Source: Viridothelium virens (lineage: Eukaryota > Ascomycota > Dothideomycetes > Trypetheliales > Trypetheliaceae). Taken from it: a DNA stretch of 64,000 bases. The stretch's first letter is position 1. Every line of letters begins with the position of its first letter. The notes under the pieces are model-generated. The model ran no database searches. It saw only the letters and a list, made by a program, of their open reading frames with translations, and was not told the DNA's origin. A program made the translations under genes and the position numbers. Positions 47,053 to 58,351 of this stretch are shown here, in pieces. Where the stretch lies: the NCBI GenBank assembly GCA_010094025.1, contig ML991788.1:1-64000 (forward strand), given 5' to 3'.

Positions 47053-48620
47053 ATGACTTCCTCCAGCGAAGTATCGCTCCCATACAAGGAGCTCGGGATC
47101 GAGCAGATTCTAATCCTGTCTTTATTTCTCTTACTTCTCAATATTATGAACGCTATCCTGGACCGTGTAATATATTGTGGTCTTCTGGGCCCAGTTCTTT
47201 TGGGCATTGTTTTTGATACTCCAGGCACGCAATGGCTCTATCATGAAACTGAAGAAGCCATCGGACATTTGGGGTCCTTAGGGCTAACGTTGATTGTTTA
47301 TGAAGGTAAAACCCTGATGAGTTGATGGGCCTACTTCTGATCTGAAGGACTCTAGGGGGTCTCTCTACATCTATCTCATCACTCAAGGCGAATCTCTTCC
47401 TTTCCTCCGCCGTCGCATGCACTGGTGTGACTGCGCCTATTGCCCTCTCATTTTTGCTCAAACCCATGGCGGATGCGACGTCTCTTCAAGCGTTTGCTGC
47501 TGGAGCAGCACTGTGTTCGACGAGTCTTGGGACTACCTTCACCATCATGAGTGTAAGTGGTCTTACGAATACTAGACTTGGGATTGTTCTTGGCACGGCT
47601 GCAATGGAAGACGATGTGATTGGTCTGGTAATGGTCCAAATCATTACAGGCCTCGGCGGCCCAGATGCTTCGATTGCTGCCATGACCATCGTCCGACCTA
47701 TTGCCGTATCTATTGGCTTTGCCATAATACTACCACTGATCTGTGTCTTCCTTGTGAAGCCCGTCACGCAACTCCTTACTCGCCAGCCAGCCACTGGACT
47801 GCGGGCTCGACTACTCAGAAGCACCAAGATTCCACTAGTGGTACTGATGATACACACATTAATACTTCTGGGCTTAATTTCTGGAGCCAGTTACGCCGAA
47901 ACCTCCACTCTTTTCGCTGCTTACCTAGCTGGCGCTTGCATCAGCTGGTTTGATGAGACATCTCCTTTTTTGGTATCGCATGGCCAGACGCCAGTGGAAG
48001 AAACGTGCAATTCAAGCGCCATCACTACGGCCATCAGCCCAGTCTCCACGATCAACGGCGATGTGGGAGCGATGGTGGAAAAGAAGTTAACTGGTGTTAC
48101 TGTGTATGAAAAATACTATGCACAACCTCTCAACAAGATTTTCAAGCCCTTCTTCTTCGCCTCTGTCGGCTTCTCAATCCCTATCACGCATATGTTTTCT
48201 GGAGCCGTTGTGTGGAGAGGCATCGTGTACTCCATGCTCATGGCTCTTGGGAAACTGTTGTGTGGTATCTGGTTCATTGGGCACACAACTGGAACAGTGA
48301 CTGAATCGGACCACGCCGAGCCTGACATCCGGCGCTCTTTGTACTCAGCCGCGATACTAGGCAGCGCAATGGTTGCTCGAGGGAAGATTGGATTCCTCGG
48401 TTCCTCTCTTGCAGCCAGCAACGGTATCTTCGACCCAAGAGGAAACGCTGCAGACGTTTTTCTGATCGTGACGTGGGCAATCGTACTATGTACTATTCTT
48501 GGGCCTGTTGCTGTTGGATTGCTTATGAGAAGACTGAGGGCCTGGCAGAAGCGAAAAGATAGAATAGCAGCCAGAGCAAATGAGTGGGACACTTTTAGAG
48601 ATTGGAACGATGGTGAATGA
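47053..48620 (+). CDS. CPA2-type monovalent cation/proton antiporter
   Basis: Membrane protein of 505 aa; exons 47053-47305 and 47356-48620 (50-nt intron). It would exchange Na+ or K+ for protons. About 12 hydrophobic segments are visible. The core motif AAMEDDVIGLVMV holds the paired acidic residues typical of electrogenic CPA2 exchangers. GLGLTL-type helices near LGSLGLTLIVYEGGLSTS and PFFFASVGFSIPITHMF are also family marks. RGKIGFLGSSLAAS lies near the C-terminus. A hydrophilic loop at about residues 300-345 separates two halves. The C-terminal tail is short and charged. An in-frame, ATG-less extension exists upstream; I chose the ATG at 47053. The plasma or vacuolar membrane cannot be distinguished. 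Confidence 0.88.
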
Positions 48621-49134
48621 CTGCGCCGGCTTTGTTCGGTGCGCTTGAAGTCCCAATCGAGCAAAACCCGCCGTCGGGAAATTCTGTATGCGGCCTTGTA
48701 CCAAGAGATTCCCAAAACTCATTCTAATGCTATAAGAACTATGTTTGTTGGTGTCGTGTAAGCGAAAACTTGTACAGTCTAATTACCTCACATTAGCTGC
48801 CATTCCTCGATCACGATGTCGAATCTTGTAAGCGTTTCGACGTTTGGTTATGAATTCTATGCATAGGTGGTCGTGGTACTGTGGTACTCGATAGGCTAGG
48901 ATGTAGGATATCTCAAGTTTGATATGTCGAGCAGTTGAAAGTCCTTGACTTGAGTATTATAGTCCAACTTTAGTTGAAAAACTGCATCATAGCATGGCAG
49001 TCCTTTGATTCCAGGTACGAGGAGGCGCTATGAAGGGGTAGACCGCTGAGTGCACAGGGAAGGAAGGGGCAAAATAGGGAATCTGGAATTACATCTACGT
49101 TCTGGCGGTGCCGACATTACCCTGAAAGTCGATA
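48621..49134. other. Convergent spacer
   Basis: About 500 bp between the ends of the antiporter (plus) and the 796-aa gene (minus); no gene seen. Confidence 0.5.
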
Positions 49135-51653
49135 CTAGCTTGCTTGAAGCTGCAGACGCTCAAACGCTTGTCCTCCTTTGCCTGATACTATCCAACCCCG
49201 ACATTCACGTGCCGCTGTTATTAGGCACTTGAAACAACTGTCCTCAGAGTGAAGAACACACTGACCATAACATAGGCCAACGGCTACGTTGAGCTTCAAA
49301 CCCAAATTGTCAGTGAGATACACAGGAACCCCAAGGTCAAATTTGGGGACTTCCTTAGGTCTGTGCCCAAGCCAACCTTGTAAAACTTCATCAATAGACC
49401 ACAGAACTGCCTCCTGTGGCTGAGATTTGTGACTACAACAAGGCCGTGTTGCAGCCATATGGCCCTTGTACACATCCGCTGGGTCAAGCACTCGAACCGA
49501 AGAGGGAGAGCTTATGAGGGTCAGCAAACGGTACAACGCTCTAGTACCAGAAATGATGGAGCTGAAAGCCTCCAGCGGAACTTCGGTATCGATAAGGTCA
49601 CCTTGCACCACAGATTGCATTTCTGGCTGGCGGGGAATCGGCATGGGCTTGGTGCCGTTCGTCAATTGGCTTTCGATCACAGCTATGTCGGGCTCGAGTG
49701 TGGAGAGCTTGCCATCCAAGACTTGTACACCCCAGGAGTGCTGTATTTCAATCTCGTGACCTAGTTGAAACCAGAGTGGCACAACAGTCATCGATCCACA
49801 TACCCATGCAACGAGGTCGCCTGCGTCATCTGCACTTGCATAATCATCAACTACATCATGTGGAATTCCAGTCGCTGCTGAAGCTGCCATTTTGAACCAA
49901 GTACGCCAATGGATTTCACCATGCTTTGCGATACCAGTAAGGATGTTGATAGTAGCTTCACAAAGACTTCGTTCAGATCGGCTGTCTTGTAGATTTGAGA
50001 CGCTTTGAAGGCCTGCGGCGTCTACCAAACCATGTCCGACATGGAGTAGCAGGTATGTTGCTGCCGCGGTCTGCAGACATCCGTGTTCGCCAAAGTCCTC
50101 AAGTAACTTTTCGCAACCGCACGCGCATCTACTTTTGACCATTCTCACGACCTCCTCGACCTCGGGATAAGCCTTTCGAAGTAGTTTTAGAGTTCCTTTG
50201 GAAGAAAACTTGTAGCTGTACCCTGCTCCGACAGCAATTGGCTGGCCATGATCTTGGTGCCTAGACTCAATGGAGGCAGTCTCTTGCTCGACCTCAGTGG
50301 ACAATTGACTCATTGCTAGGGAACGCTCTGTCCAAAGTTGGCGAGGCGGTACAGTACTGCCTGGAGCGAAGTCAGAATCGGCCATTCAGTCGGGTCCAGC
50401 ACCACCTTCATTAGACCAACTCCATCTTGTGATCTTATACTCGCTAAGCAGTTCTGGGATACATATACTGAAATGGCTCGAGACGTACCATAATTGCCTT
50501 GCAAGAGACCTGGAACTTTGGGTAGCCACCACCGGAGTAGCTGTCCGGCATCTGTCTGAATCTTGAAGCCCAATCTTATAGACGTGTGGCGAAAAGGCAA
50601 GACTTTCAAGTTAACAATCGAGCGAAGAATCTCCTGAGCATTCTTTTTAGCATAGACTTGCTCCTTTTTTGTCAACTCGGTAAGTTCATCTTTACCGCTC
50701 GAATGAATGTCATAGAGCTTGGATCGATAGCTACAGGGAGATCGACCATGAAGCGGATCAGTGCGTCCTGTATAAAGAGTCTGGGTAGTCTCTAATGTCG
50801 TACTCGCATCGACGGCGATAGCAATCTGGACCTTGCCAAGGTGATTGGGGTCGAAGCAGTTCACCTCCGCGGGGCAAATGCTGTTGATAATAAAGAACAG
50901 GCGATTGGTTTGCTTTCCCAGTTGTGCTTGATATAGAACTTCATTGCTAACGGATACCATTACGAAACCTTGCCAATGGTTAAAGATCCAGTCTAAGAGG
51001 CCAGTTACACAGTATTCCGTCTGTACAAGCAATTGTTGCTGGTCAGCTCCCTGTATAGCATGAACAGAGTCTGCAAAGTCGCCAGCATCTTGGAAATGCT
51101 GTGGTAGCTCTCGTAGTGCTTCTGGAAGGTCTGAAACACCATATCCGGGGTTTGTAGAGTGGATAGCTATACTTTCAACCAACTTGGAGATGACAGGGTA
51201 CATACGTGCGAAGTATGCGGAGCGGCGATGGTCATCCTGCGCAACGATAGAAGTGAGAGTCAGGTTGCACAAGGCTCTCGAAGAGTAATATAGATCATGA
51301 TATTTCAGCAAGACGGCCTGAGTAGTAGCCAGCCATGATAGCCTCGGGTCAGCCAGAATAGCGCGCCCTATTGCACCTGGCATTACCATCTGTAATCCAT
51401 ACAATCTACTCGCAGTCTTCTCTAGATTCGCCGATATGACCTCACCATTCGCGTTGGGTCTTGCGAAATCTTTCGCCGCATCAAGCGCAAATGTTAGCTG
51501 ATCTTCACTGAGGCCTTCTCGCCCTCGCCAACTTATAATGTCTCGAGCGACGTCGGCAAGGCTGTCACTCGATTTTGTAATGACAGACAGAAGATCAAGC
51601 GAGCGTGCTGAGAGGTCAAGCCTCTTGGCTGCAAGATTTTGATTAGCTTGCAT
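49135..51653 (-). CDS. Conserved-looking protein of unknown function, 796 aa
   Basis: Two exons, 51653-50489 and 50360-49135. They join across a 128-nt intron with a GTACGT donor, a TTCTGACTT branch and a CTCCAG acceptor; the frame closes exactly. The N-terminal half is helical: RLYGLQMVMPGAIGRAI, RALCNLTLTSIVAQDDHRRS, and LLDWIFNHWQGFVMVSVSNE. The middle holds a basic patch (KKEQVYAKKNAQEIL) and the short motif GLLQGNYGS at the splice. The C-terminal half has CACGCEKLLEDFGEHGCLQT, HWRTWFKMAASAATGIP, and a late Cys cluster (CYGQCVLHSEDSCFKCLI). No signal peptide, no membrane helix, and no domain that I recognise. Composition and splicing look like a real gene. The Cys pairs could bind metal, which is speculation. 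Confidence 0.75.
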
Positions 51654-52762
51654 GATGCGCCGATGGACTCAAAGAGTCTAGGGGGTTGCCAGCGATGAAG
51701 AAAAAATGGAATTACGGAACGGTAGGTTGGACATTGCGCCTAACGGGTCTTATCTCTTGCTTCGCTGTTGCGAGGCTGTGCGGGGCTATACGGTAGAGTA
51801 GTCGGTGAGAAATTCGTCATGCCTAGAAGCAGCGAACAAATCACGGTGCTCCTCAAGTAGAGTAGTGTGCAGTGGAGGACTGTAGGTGGTGAGGCAGATG
51901 AGAAACGCGTTGGTCGCGGCGAAGTAATGTAGACGATCTTATTGGATTAGGTGCTGAGAGCGAGATTATACCGGATTAGGCTAAGGGTAGGGCAGCCCAA
52001 GGAGCCCTCTCCATCGCTGGGGGAAGAGTGTGGTGGTGGCCATATGCGGGCACATGGCAATAATTCATAGCTCTGTTGAACTAATACTAGTGCTATTTTC
52101 GATTCAATTTCATGTCATAGATGGGAACAGAAGATCTAATTAGCGTTTTAAGAGATACAGAGTTGTTACTGAGGGCAATTGCTCAGGCAGGAGGTCAAAT
52201 TACATATCATTAGTTGTATGTGTTGGAAGATCAACCTGAATCCATCCTACTTAGGCTAGCGCACCTGAAACCCTACACAAAAACCCTCCGACCTAGATAG
52301 CTTCATAGAATTAAGACATCAATTTCAACAGTATAAAGGATAGAATCTTGAGGATTTGATGGGATAGAGTTCGTTATGAGTTATATACCAGCCGAGTTCC
52401 ATGCCAGCAAGGTCTATAACCAAATATTCTTGTAATCGTGAATTCTTGCGCGTGGCCATGTCCAGTCGGACTCACCAACCCGCAGATTAGAGTAGACTAC
52501 ATTCTTCCAGGACTTACCCGACCACGGCCTGCAACAGGCCCTAACGCACGGTCGAAAGACGGTAGCAAGCGAAACAAATGAAAATTTCCTTTATTAAATC
52601 TAGTTGTGCATCGACGTGTCGGTCTAGCAAGGAGTGGTAGCACCGCCAGCGGCTGAAGAGTTCTACTCTGTGAAGGCCTGCAGCGCGACCTGCACGCCAT
52701 AGGCAAGAAGCTCGAGTCACTCGAATCGCATCTTCAATCCAGCCTCTGCAAACTTCAGTCGG
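51654..52762. other. Intergenic, no supported gene
   Basis: About 1.1 kb, AT-rich from 52060 to 52450. The short minus frame at 52497-52706 has no support. Confidence 0.45.
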
Positions 52763-53564
52763 CTAGAATAATCGTAAGTGAGGGTGATGTCTGTCTGTCG
52801 CACTCCCGTTCACGATACCCCCAGGACGCTCGATTTTGGTTTCAAGATGTCTATCATCACCCTTCCTGCAGGGTAAAACTTTGTCCATCTCGTCCTTCTT
52901 CGGGTAGTGGACTAGTCCACACGCCTGAGCTTTCTTGGCATCGGCCTGGCCTACTATCACAAGATCCTCGCTCCTCCACTTGCCGTGATAAATGCCATGG
53001 CCGTGAGTAATGGGGAAGGAGTATAGCTTCGTGCCAGGGTCCTGACAGCTCTGATCAGCCTCCGGAGGAAATGTCTTTGCGAGGGCCGTGTAGTCGCTTT
53101 GATCGATGAGGGCGGGTGAGGGCCCTTCTTTCTTATAGGCGGGAATGTATTGGCGGTTCTGCACAAGGTAGGTGGACCAGGTGAAGGCATTCTCGATCGA
53201 CCTTTCGTGGAAAGTGACATTATGATGCTCGCCTGCAAGGATGAATGCGTCAATGGGACATAGCAAAACTAGACGCTCGACCATTCAACCTACTTTGGCA
53301 CACAAATGGACCGGCGACTTTGTTCTCCTTTTTGAAGTTTTCCATATAGGTCGCCAGTTCAACGTTCAAATGCGCAGTATTATTGTGATGGTGCCTTGCT
53401 TCTCTGATCGTCTCCATATCGTGACGTAGAGTCTCGTTTGCGATTTCGGAGAAACCTTGAGGGATCTGGCCAGTCTTGAAGGGAATAGGCGCCATCTGTT
53501 GCTGTGGTGCGGCAGAGACTGAAGTCACGGCCAGCGTGACGAGAAGAGCGAATTTGTCTACCAT
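52763..53564 (-). CDS. Secreted ribonuclease T1/N1-like protein (candidate effector)
   Basis: Predicted secreted protein of 246 aa from exons 53564-53294 and 53232-52763 (61-nt intron). The signal peptide ends near TSVSAA. A linker follows with HHHNNTAHLNVELATYMENF. The C-terminal part resembles the microbial ribonuclease N1/T1 fold. KLYSFPITHGHGIYHGKWR aligns with the family's Y-E-F-P-L strand and Y-S-G-G turn. SEDLVIVG lies at the next strand and ACGLVHY at the strand with the late catalytic His. Only part of the catalytic set can be aligned, so it may bind rather than cut RNA. Similar RNase-like secreted proteins without activity act as effectors in plant-pathogenic fungi. Four Cys. About 60 hydrophilic residues extend past the fold. 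The link to the family is by eye and should be taken as tentative. Confidence 0.65.
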
Positions 53565-54807
53565 TTTACTGGATAATTAAAATTGAAAGGAAAAGACAAT
53601 CTTAAAGGAGTGTGCCGGTGAACAGTTGAGTAGTGCAGGGCGACAGCAGTAGAAGGAGAATATTAAATAGTCTAATTCTCACTTCCCACGGAATAGGATG
53701 GAATAAGATGAGAGTGATATTGCTACATGGCATTCCTCATTGAAACAGATCTCAAGAGGATCGTGACGTCGGAAAGATCTGAGTATCCTCATTGGGACAG
53801 TAAGAATGCTGCATATGTTAGAGACTGGATTTGATCGCCACGGGCTGCGCCGAGAAGACAAGTTAGATATGTTGGTACGGAGTAAAGGTCCACGACGTGC
53901 AGCAGCCATTGACATAACGCCGCAAGGGTCATTTACACGCCTCCCGGAAGATCCGAAATTAGGAGTTGTAGAAGGGCACAGACAGGCAGACGAGACAGGG
54001 TAAGCTTGGGCATGCAGGCTGAATTTCTGTCCACTTCACTGCCCATTGAATGGCTCAACAATACGTTGGCTCGGAGGTGGCCTTACATCGCATAGACGAT
54101 CAAATGTAAACTCGAATAATTACTGCGAAGTCAGGCATATCAGCTGGGGCTAGCTGAGATGATCGATTTCGAGAGAGGACAGCTGGGAGGCGCAGGAGAA
54201 GGAGGTTACGTCGCCAAGTTGACCTTAAAGTTTCCAGAAGCTGAGCTTCGGCCTCGGCCCAAGCTCGGGGCTATGACAAACCCACTCACGCCACTCCATA
54301 AATCGTGGTGATCCCACCGCCAGCTTCATTTGCTCCCTTACTCAAGCTCTACTACGGCTGGTGGACTCATTAGAGTACACTTACCTCTTCAGAATATGCA
54401 TTCTGTAGTCTGCATAAGAGCTCTAACAACTTTGCGTAGACAGCCTGCGAAGCGGCACGAAATGGTAAGCTGCGAATTTCCGAAAAACGTCCAGACTTTG
54501 TAAGCGAGCTCAGAGCGAGCAACTATCCTCCACGTCTAAGTCCTCTGGCACTTCAGCCAGCATACACGGGTGTGAGACGAAGTAATTAATTCAAAGGTAT
54601 TTAAGTGAGTGGCCCAAAGGGTGTTTCCTCAATGCAGCGATCACCACAAGTTTCCCAAAATTCATTCATATTGCTATTCTAGTTCTTTCGAAGAATATTT
54701 ACAACTTCTGGCTTTGGACAAGACAAAGATCAGTTGCAATACCGCAAGATACTCCGTTAGACTCCAAAGCTTGCTATAGCAACTAGGTCCTGATCGCCGT
54801 GACCAAC
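53565..54807. other. Divergent intergenic region
   Basis: 1.24 kb between the RNase-like start (minus) and the oxidoreductase start (plus). No gene seen; holds both promoters. Confidence 0.45.
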
Positions 54808-55997
54808 ATGAAGAACACGCTTGTCTACTACGACCCCGAACTAACCGTCACCATCGAGGACATCCCCATCCCGTAAGCCCCTTCGCACACCTCCCCCCTA
54901 CCCATCTCTCCACTCCCAAATTAACATCCCCTCCCTCCCTACCCAGCACCTACGGCCCCGACGAAGTCCTCATCAAAGTCGTCTGCGCCGGCTCCAACCC
55001 CAAAGACTACAAGCACCCGCACCCGAAGCGATTCAACGTCAAAGTCAACCAAGGCGACGACGTCGGCGGCACCGTCGAAGCCGTCGGCGCCCACATCCGC
55101 AACTTCCGCCCAGGTGATCGTGTTGCGGCCTTCCACCCGATGGACCTCCCCCGCGGCACCTACGCCGAGTACACCGTCTGCCCCGCCAACACCGTCTTCC
55201 ACATCCCAGACGACGTGTCCTTCGAGGAGGCCGCCACCATCCCGCTCGCTGCGTACACTGCCGCCATCGGGGTGTACTTGAACTTGGAGCTCCCGCTGCC
55301 GTGGGAGCGACGCGATGCGCGGGCGCCGAGGGGTGGGAGGAAGACGCCACTGGTGGTGAATGGGGCGGCGTCGGCGGTGGGCGCGTTTGCGGTGAAGTTT
55401 GCGAAGATGCGTCCGGATGTCTATCCGATTGTCGGGACGGCGAGTCCGGGGGTGTCGGCGCAGTATGCGAGGAGCATTGGTTGCGATGTTGTGGTGGATT
55501 ATCGGGGGTCGGTGGAGCAGGTGACGGAGGAGTTGAAGAAGGCGTTGGGAGGGGCGGAGCTGCGTCATGTGTTTGATGCGTCGAATAGCTTGAAGTCGGT
55601 GCGGTATGCGTCTGCGTGCTTTGCGCCGCCGAGGAGCGGTGAGGGGCTGGCGAATAGGTATACGGGGACGCTGCCGTTTACTGCAAATCCGATGTGGAAG
55701 GATGTGTACCCGGATACGGCGAAGATAGAAGAGACTCTTCAACAAGTGGGATGCTGGTACGAGCAGATCTGGGTGGGATGCGTGCACGAAGACAAGATCG
55801 AAGGCGCGAAGATGTTTGGTGGCATTGCCTCGAAGATCATGGAAATGGGCCTAGCTGAAGGTACCTTTAGTGGGCAACCGTATGAACTCATACCGAATGG
55901 GCTCGAGGGCGTGTACGGAGGTCTGGTGAAGTTGAGAGACAGGAAGGGAGGAAACAGCAAGTTGGTTTATCGCATTGCAGATACACCTGGGCTATAG
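54808..55997 (+). CDS. Zinc-independent MDR oxidoreductase (quinone oxidoreductase/enoyl reductase-like)
   Basis: NADPH-dependent medium-chain dehydrogenase/reductase of 371 aa; exons 54808-54872 and 54947-55997 (74-nt intron). The GroES-like N-terminus has VLIKVVCAGSNPKDYKHPHP and GDDVGGTVEAVG, without the Cys and His ligands of catalytic zinc. GDRVAAFHPMDLPRGTYAEY and VSFEEAATIPLAAYTAAI follow. The Rossmann part begins at VVNGAASAVGAFAVKFAKM, with the family's A/G-rich loop. The substrate-binding end reads GVYGGLVKLRDRKGGNSKLVYRI, the usual fungal tail. It would reduce a quinone or alpha,beta-unsaturated carbonyl. Strong GC-ending codons between about 54950 and 55700 create large antisense open frames. 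A complete gene; the precise substrate is unknown. Confidence 0.92.
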
Positions 55998-56209
55998 TAG
56001 AGTGGCATGTGCCCATTTCGCAGGCTCAGACGCCGATTTCAACTCTCAGGACTCGCGGATTTGAGAGTCCCTTTCCGACAGTACTCGGTCTTTCGAAATG
56101 TCTTCCTGTTTTCAAGGAAATCAGTCAAACATGTCTGCTTCGGAATTCGTGATTGTGATCTCTTTTTGAATTGGGAAAAAATGTGTTCGTGAACTGCCTC
56201 AGTAGTAAC

Positions 56210-58049
56210 TTAATCTTCATCATCCTCATCCACCCTCGCCTTCTTTGCCGCCCTCTCATCCTCACGATCCTGCACACCATACCGCTTGTTCCCTTTAGAT
56301 CCTTTACCCGTTGCTTCACTGATCATGCCATTGATATTGAACGGGTCATCCCCTCCAGTGTCTTTCTCAAACATGACTGGTCCACTCCTGGCATCTTGCT
56401 CACTTGCACCCTTGAATCCCTCTTTTGCACGCCCTAACACCTCGAACCTACTACTCTTCTGAATCTTATCCATCGTCTCACCACCATTCTCTCCGTCATC
56501 TTCATCCGCATTTGTTGTAGGTCGATAGATACTGTTGATCGCATCCTGTGCTGCAAACAACGGCTTGTCATACGGTTGGTCCTCATTGAACCCCGTGTTG
56601 AATCCACTCGTCTGATTGAACAACCGTGAATCGTACATCGTATCCCGACTCTGTGTCGGCTTCGCGAGACCCAGCGCGACCTTCTCCGAGATATCACGGT
56701 TCTGTTCTCGAGCAAGCATCTGCAGTTTCCGCTCCGTGCCCATCCGCGACTGGCGCAGCTGGCGCTCGTTCTCACGTCGGCGTTCCCTCCGCGCCTCTTC
56801 GCGCTCACGAGCGGCATCCTCTTCCGAGTCGGATCGAGAGTAAGAGGCGGACGAGGCGCGACTGGATCGATCGGGGGAGCCACTGGTGTAGCGCTTTCTG
56901 TCTTCGCGGGCTTGCTGGGCGAGCTGCCGGAGATTGTCCTCCTTGGCAAGTTTCTCCTTTTCCGCGAGGCGTTGTTGCATCTGGGCGCGTTGACGGACTT
57001 CTTCACGGGCGTGACGGTCTGCGGTAAGGAGGGCCTCAGAGAAGGAGGCGAACTTATCATTGATGCTCACGTCTTCGAGACCGCGGCCGGACGATGCTAA
57101 GCGCTTATCTAGAGGCACGGTGTAGCCACGAGCATTTTTCCAGTTCGAGATGGACGGAGGGATCTTCCACATGGCTTGTTCTTCAGCTGTGACTTTTCTG
57201 TTCTACGGTTAGTCTAAATCCAACGAGCCATTTTATTGAGACTGACCTAGGCGGTGAACGCAATAATGGTGGGGGAGGAGAAGGTGGCCCTCGAGGGACC
57301 TTGCGCGCTTTGAATTTGGGAGGCTCCATCTGTAAGATTGTTAGCACGACTATCTTCTGGAGGGGCGATTTTGAAAAGTGGTTAAATACCGGATCCTGCT
57401 GTCTTCCTACAATCTTGACGATACGCTCAGACGTCGGTGCTGTACCCATTTGGTTGCTTGGCGTATACCGTACGTAAGTAGGCTCATTCCTCTTAGTCCC
57501 TTTCACTGCTTTCGGATTTTGCGCCTTAACAGCGCCAGAAACTAAGGTGGCGAGCGCATCCTCTGTCTTCTTTTTTGTTGCGGCTACGTCCTCTTCAGAT
57601 GGCCTAGCAAGGTCGATTTCTCCAGCATCTGCGCGCTGCCGTAATGGTATGAGATCTTTGAATGAAGTTTGAACGATACGATTCTCGCTGTGCCCTCTCC
57701 TGGCAATAGCTCCATAATCGACCCGTCCCTCTCCGTCTACCTTGAGCGCTAGAGTATTTGACTTCGATGCTGAGCCACCCTTTCTCCCCATGTCCAGTGG
57801 ATATTGTGCAACGGGGACTTCTGGAAAGGCACCTCCGTCGCCAAAATCCTCCGGTGCTCTCGGTCGCCAGCCTGCACGTTGTCCATATGGAGGCGGACCA
57901 GTACGCTTCAACACGATCTGATTTGCTTCAGCAGAATTGCTGCCTATTATTCTGGGTCCCCGAGTCTGCGCGTGGGCTGGTAGGTCCTCTTCTTCGCCGG
58001 TATATTTTGGCTTCGGTAGTGCCTTGGAAAGCGATGCGATAGCCGCCAT
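56210..58049 (-). CDS. PRP45: Splicing factor PRP45 / SNW1 (SKIP)
   Basis: Nuclear spliceosome protein of 576 aa from exons 58049-57390, 57329-57247 and 57197-56210. Yeast Prp45 joins the NineTeen complex and helps Prp22 and exon ligation. The SNW domain is plain. It starts at PPYGQRAGWRPRAPEDFGDG and continues with VAQYPLDMGRK and NRIVQTSFKDLIPLRQR. It ends with PPSISNWKNARGYTVPLDKR, which holds the S-N-W-K-N signature. An Arg/Glu-rich coiled-coil and charged tail follow (EREEARRERRRENERQLRQS), then SGFNTGFNEDQPYDKPLF, also conserved. The acidic end reads ARVDEDDED. The ATG at 58049 gives the usual N-terminus; the longer open frame upstream is in the shared promoter. Complete. Confidence 0.97.
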
Positions 58050-58351
58050 CCTGAGAATTAAAATGCCTCTTCGAGGATCAAGCAGTGACCAGAGCGACCG
58101 CGCAGTCACTAGGTGTGGACTGTGGTATTGCGGAGGGTTTGGTAATTACTTCGCCGATGATGAAGTTAAGGCGGAAGGAGTGGGTGAAAAATATGGCTAC
58201 GATGAGATTGAGGCGGCCGTCATGTTCACCCGGTCTAAACCTCGGGAATATTTTCTTCGCCGACGAGCATCATCTCTTCACCATCTTACCTCAAGTCCTT
58301 CTTGAAAGTTCTCTTCCGGTGGCGCATGTGTGACACATCTGCTCTCCATTG
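58050..58351. promoter_or_regulatory. Bidirectional promoter, PRP45 / mitochondrial-type gene
   Basis: 302 bp between two divergent start codons. No motif named. Confidence 0.45.

Noticed and set aside
50316-50385. Separate genes for the two long minus-strand frames around 50.3 kb
   Set aside because: A 128-nt intron with good donor, branch and acceptor joins them in exact frame, so one gene is the better model.
54939-55787. Minus-strand open frame of 282 codons
   Set aside because: Arginine/histidine-rich antisense shadow of the MDR oxidoreductase, which has clear family motifs.
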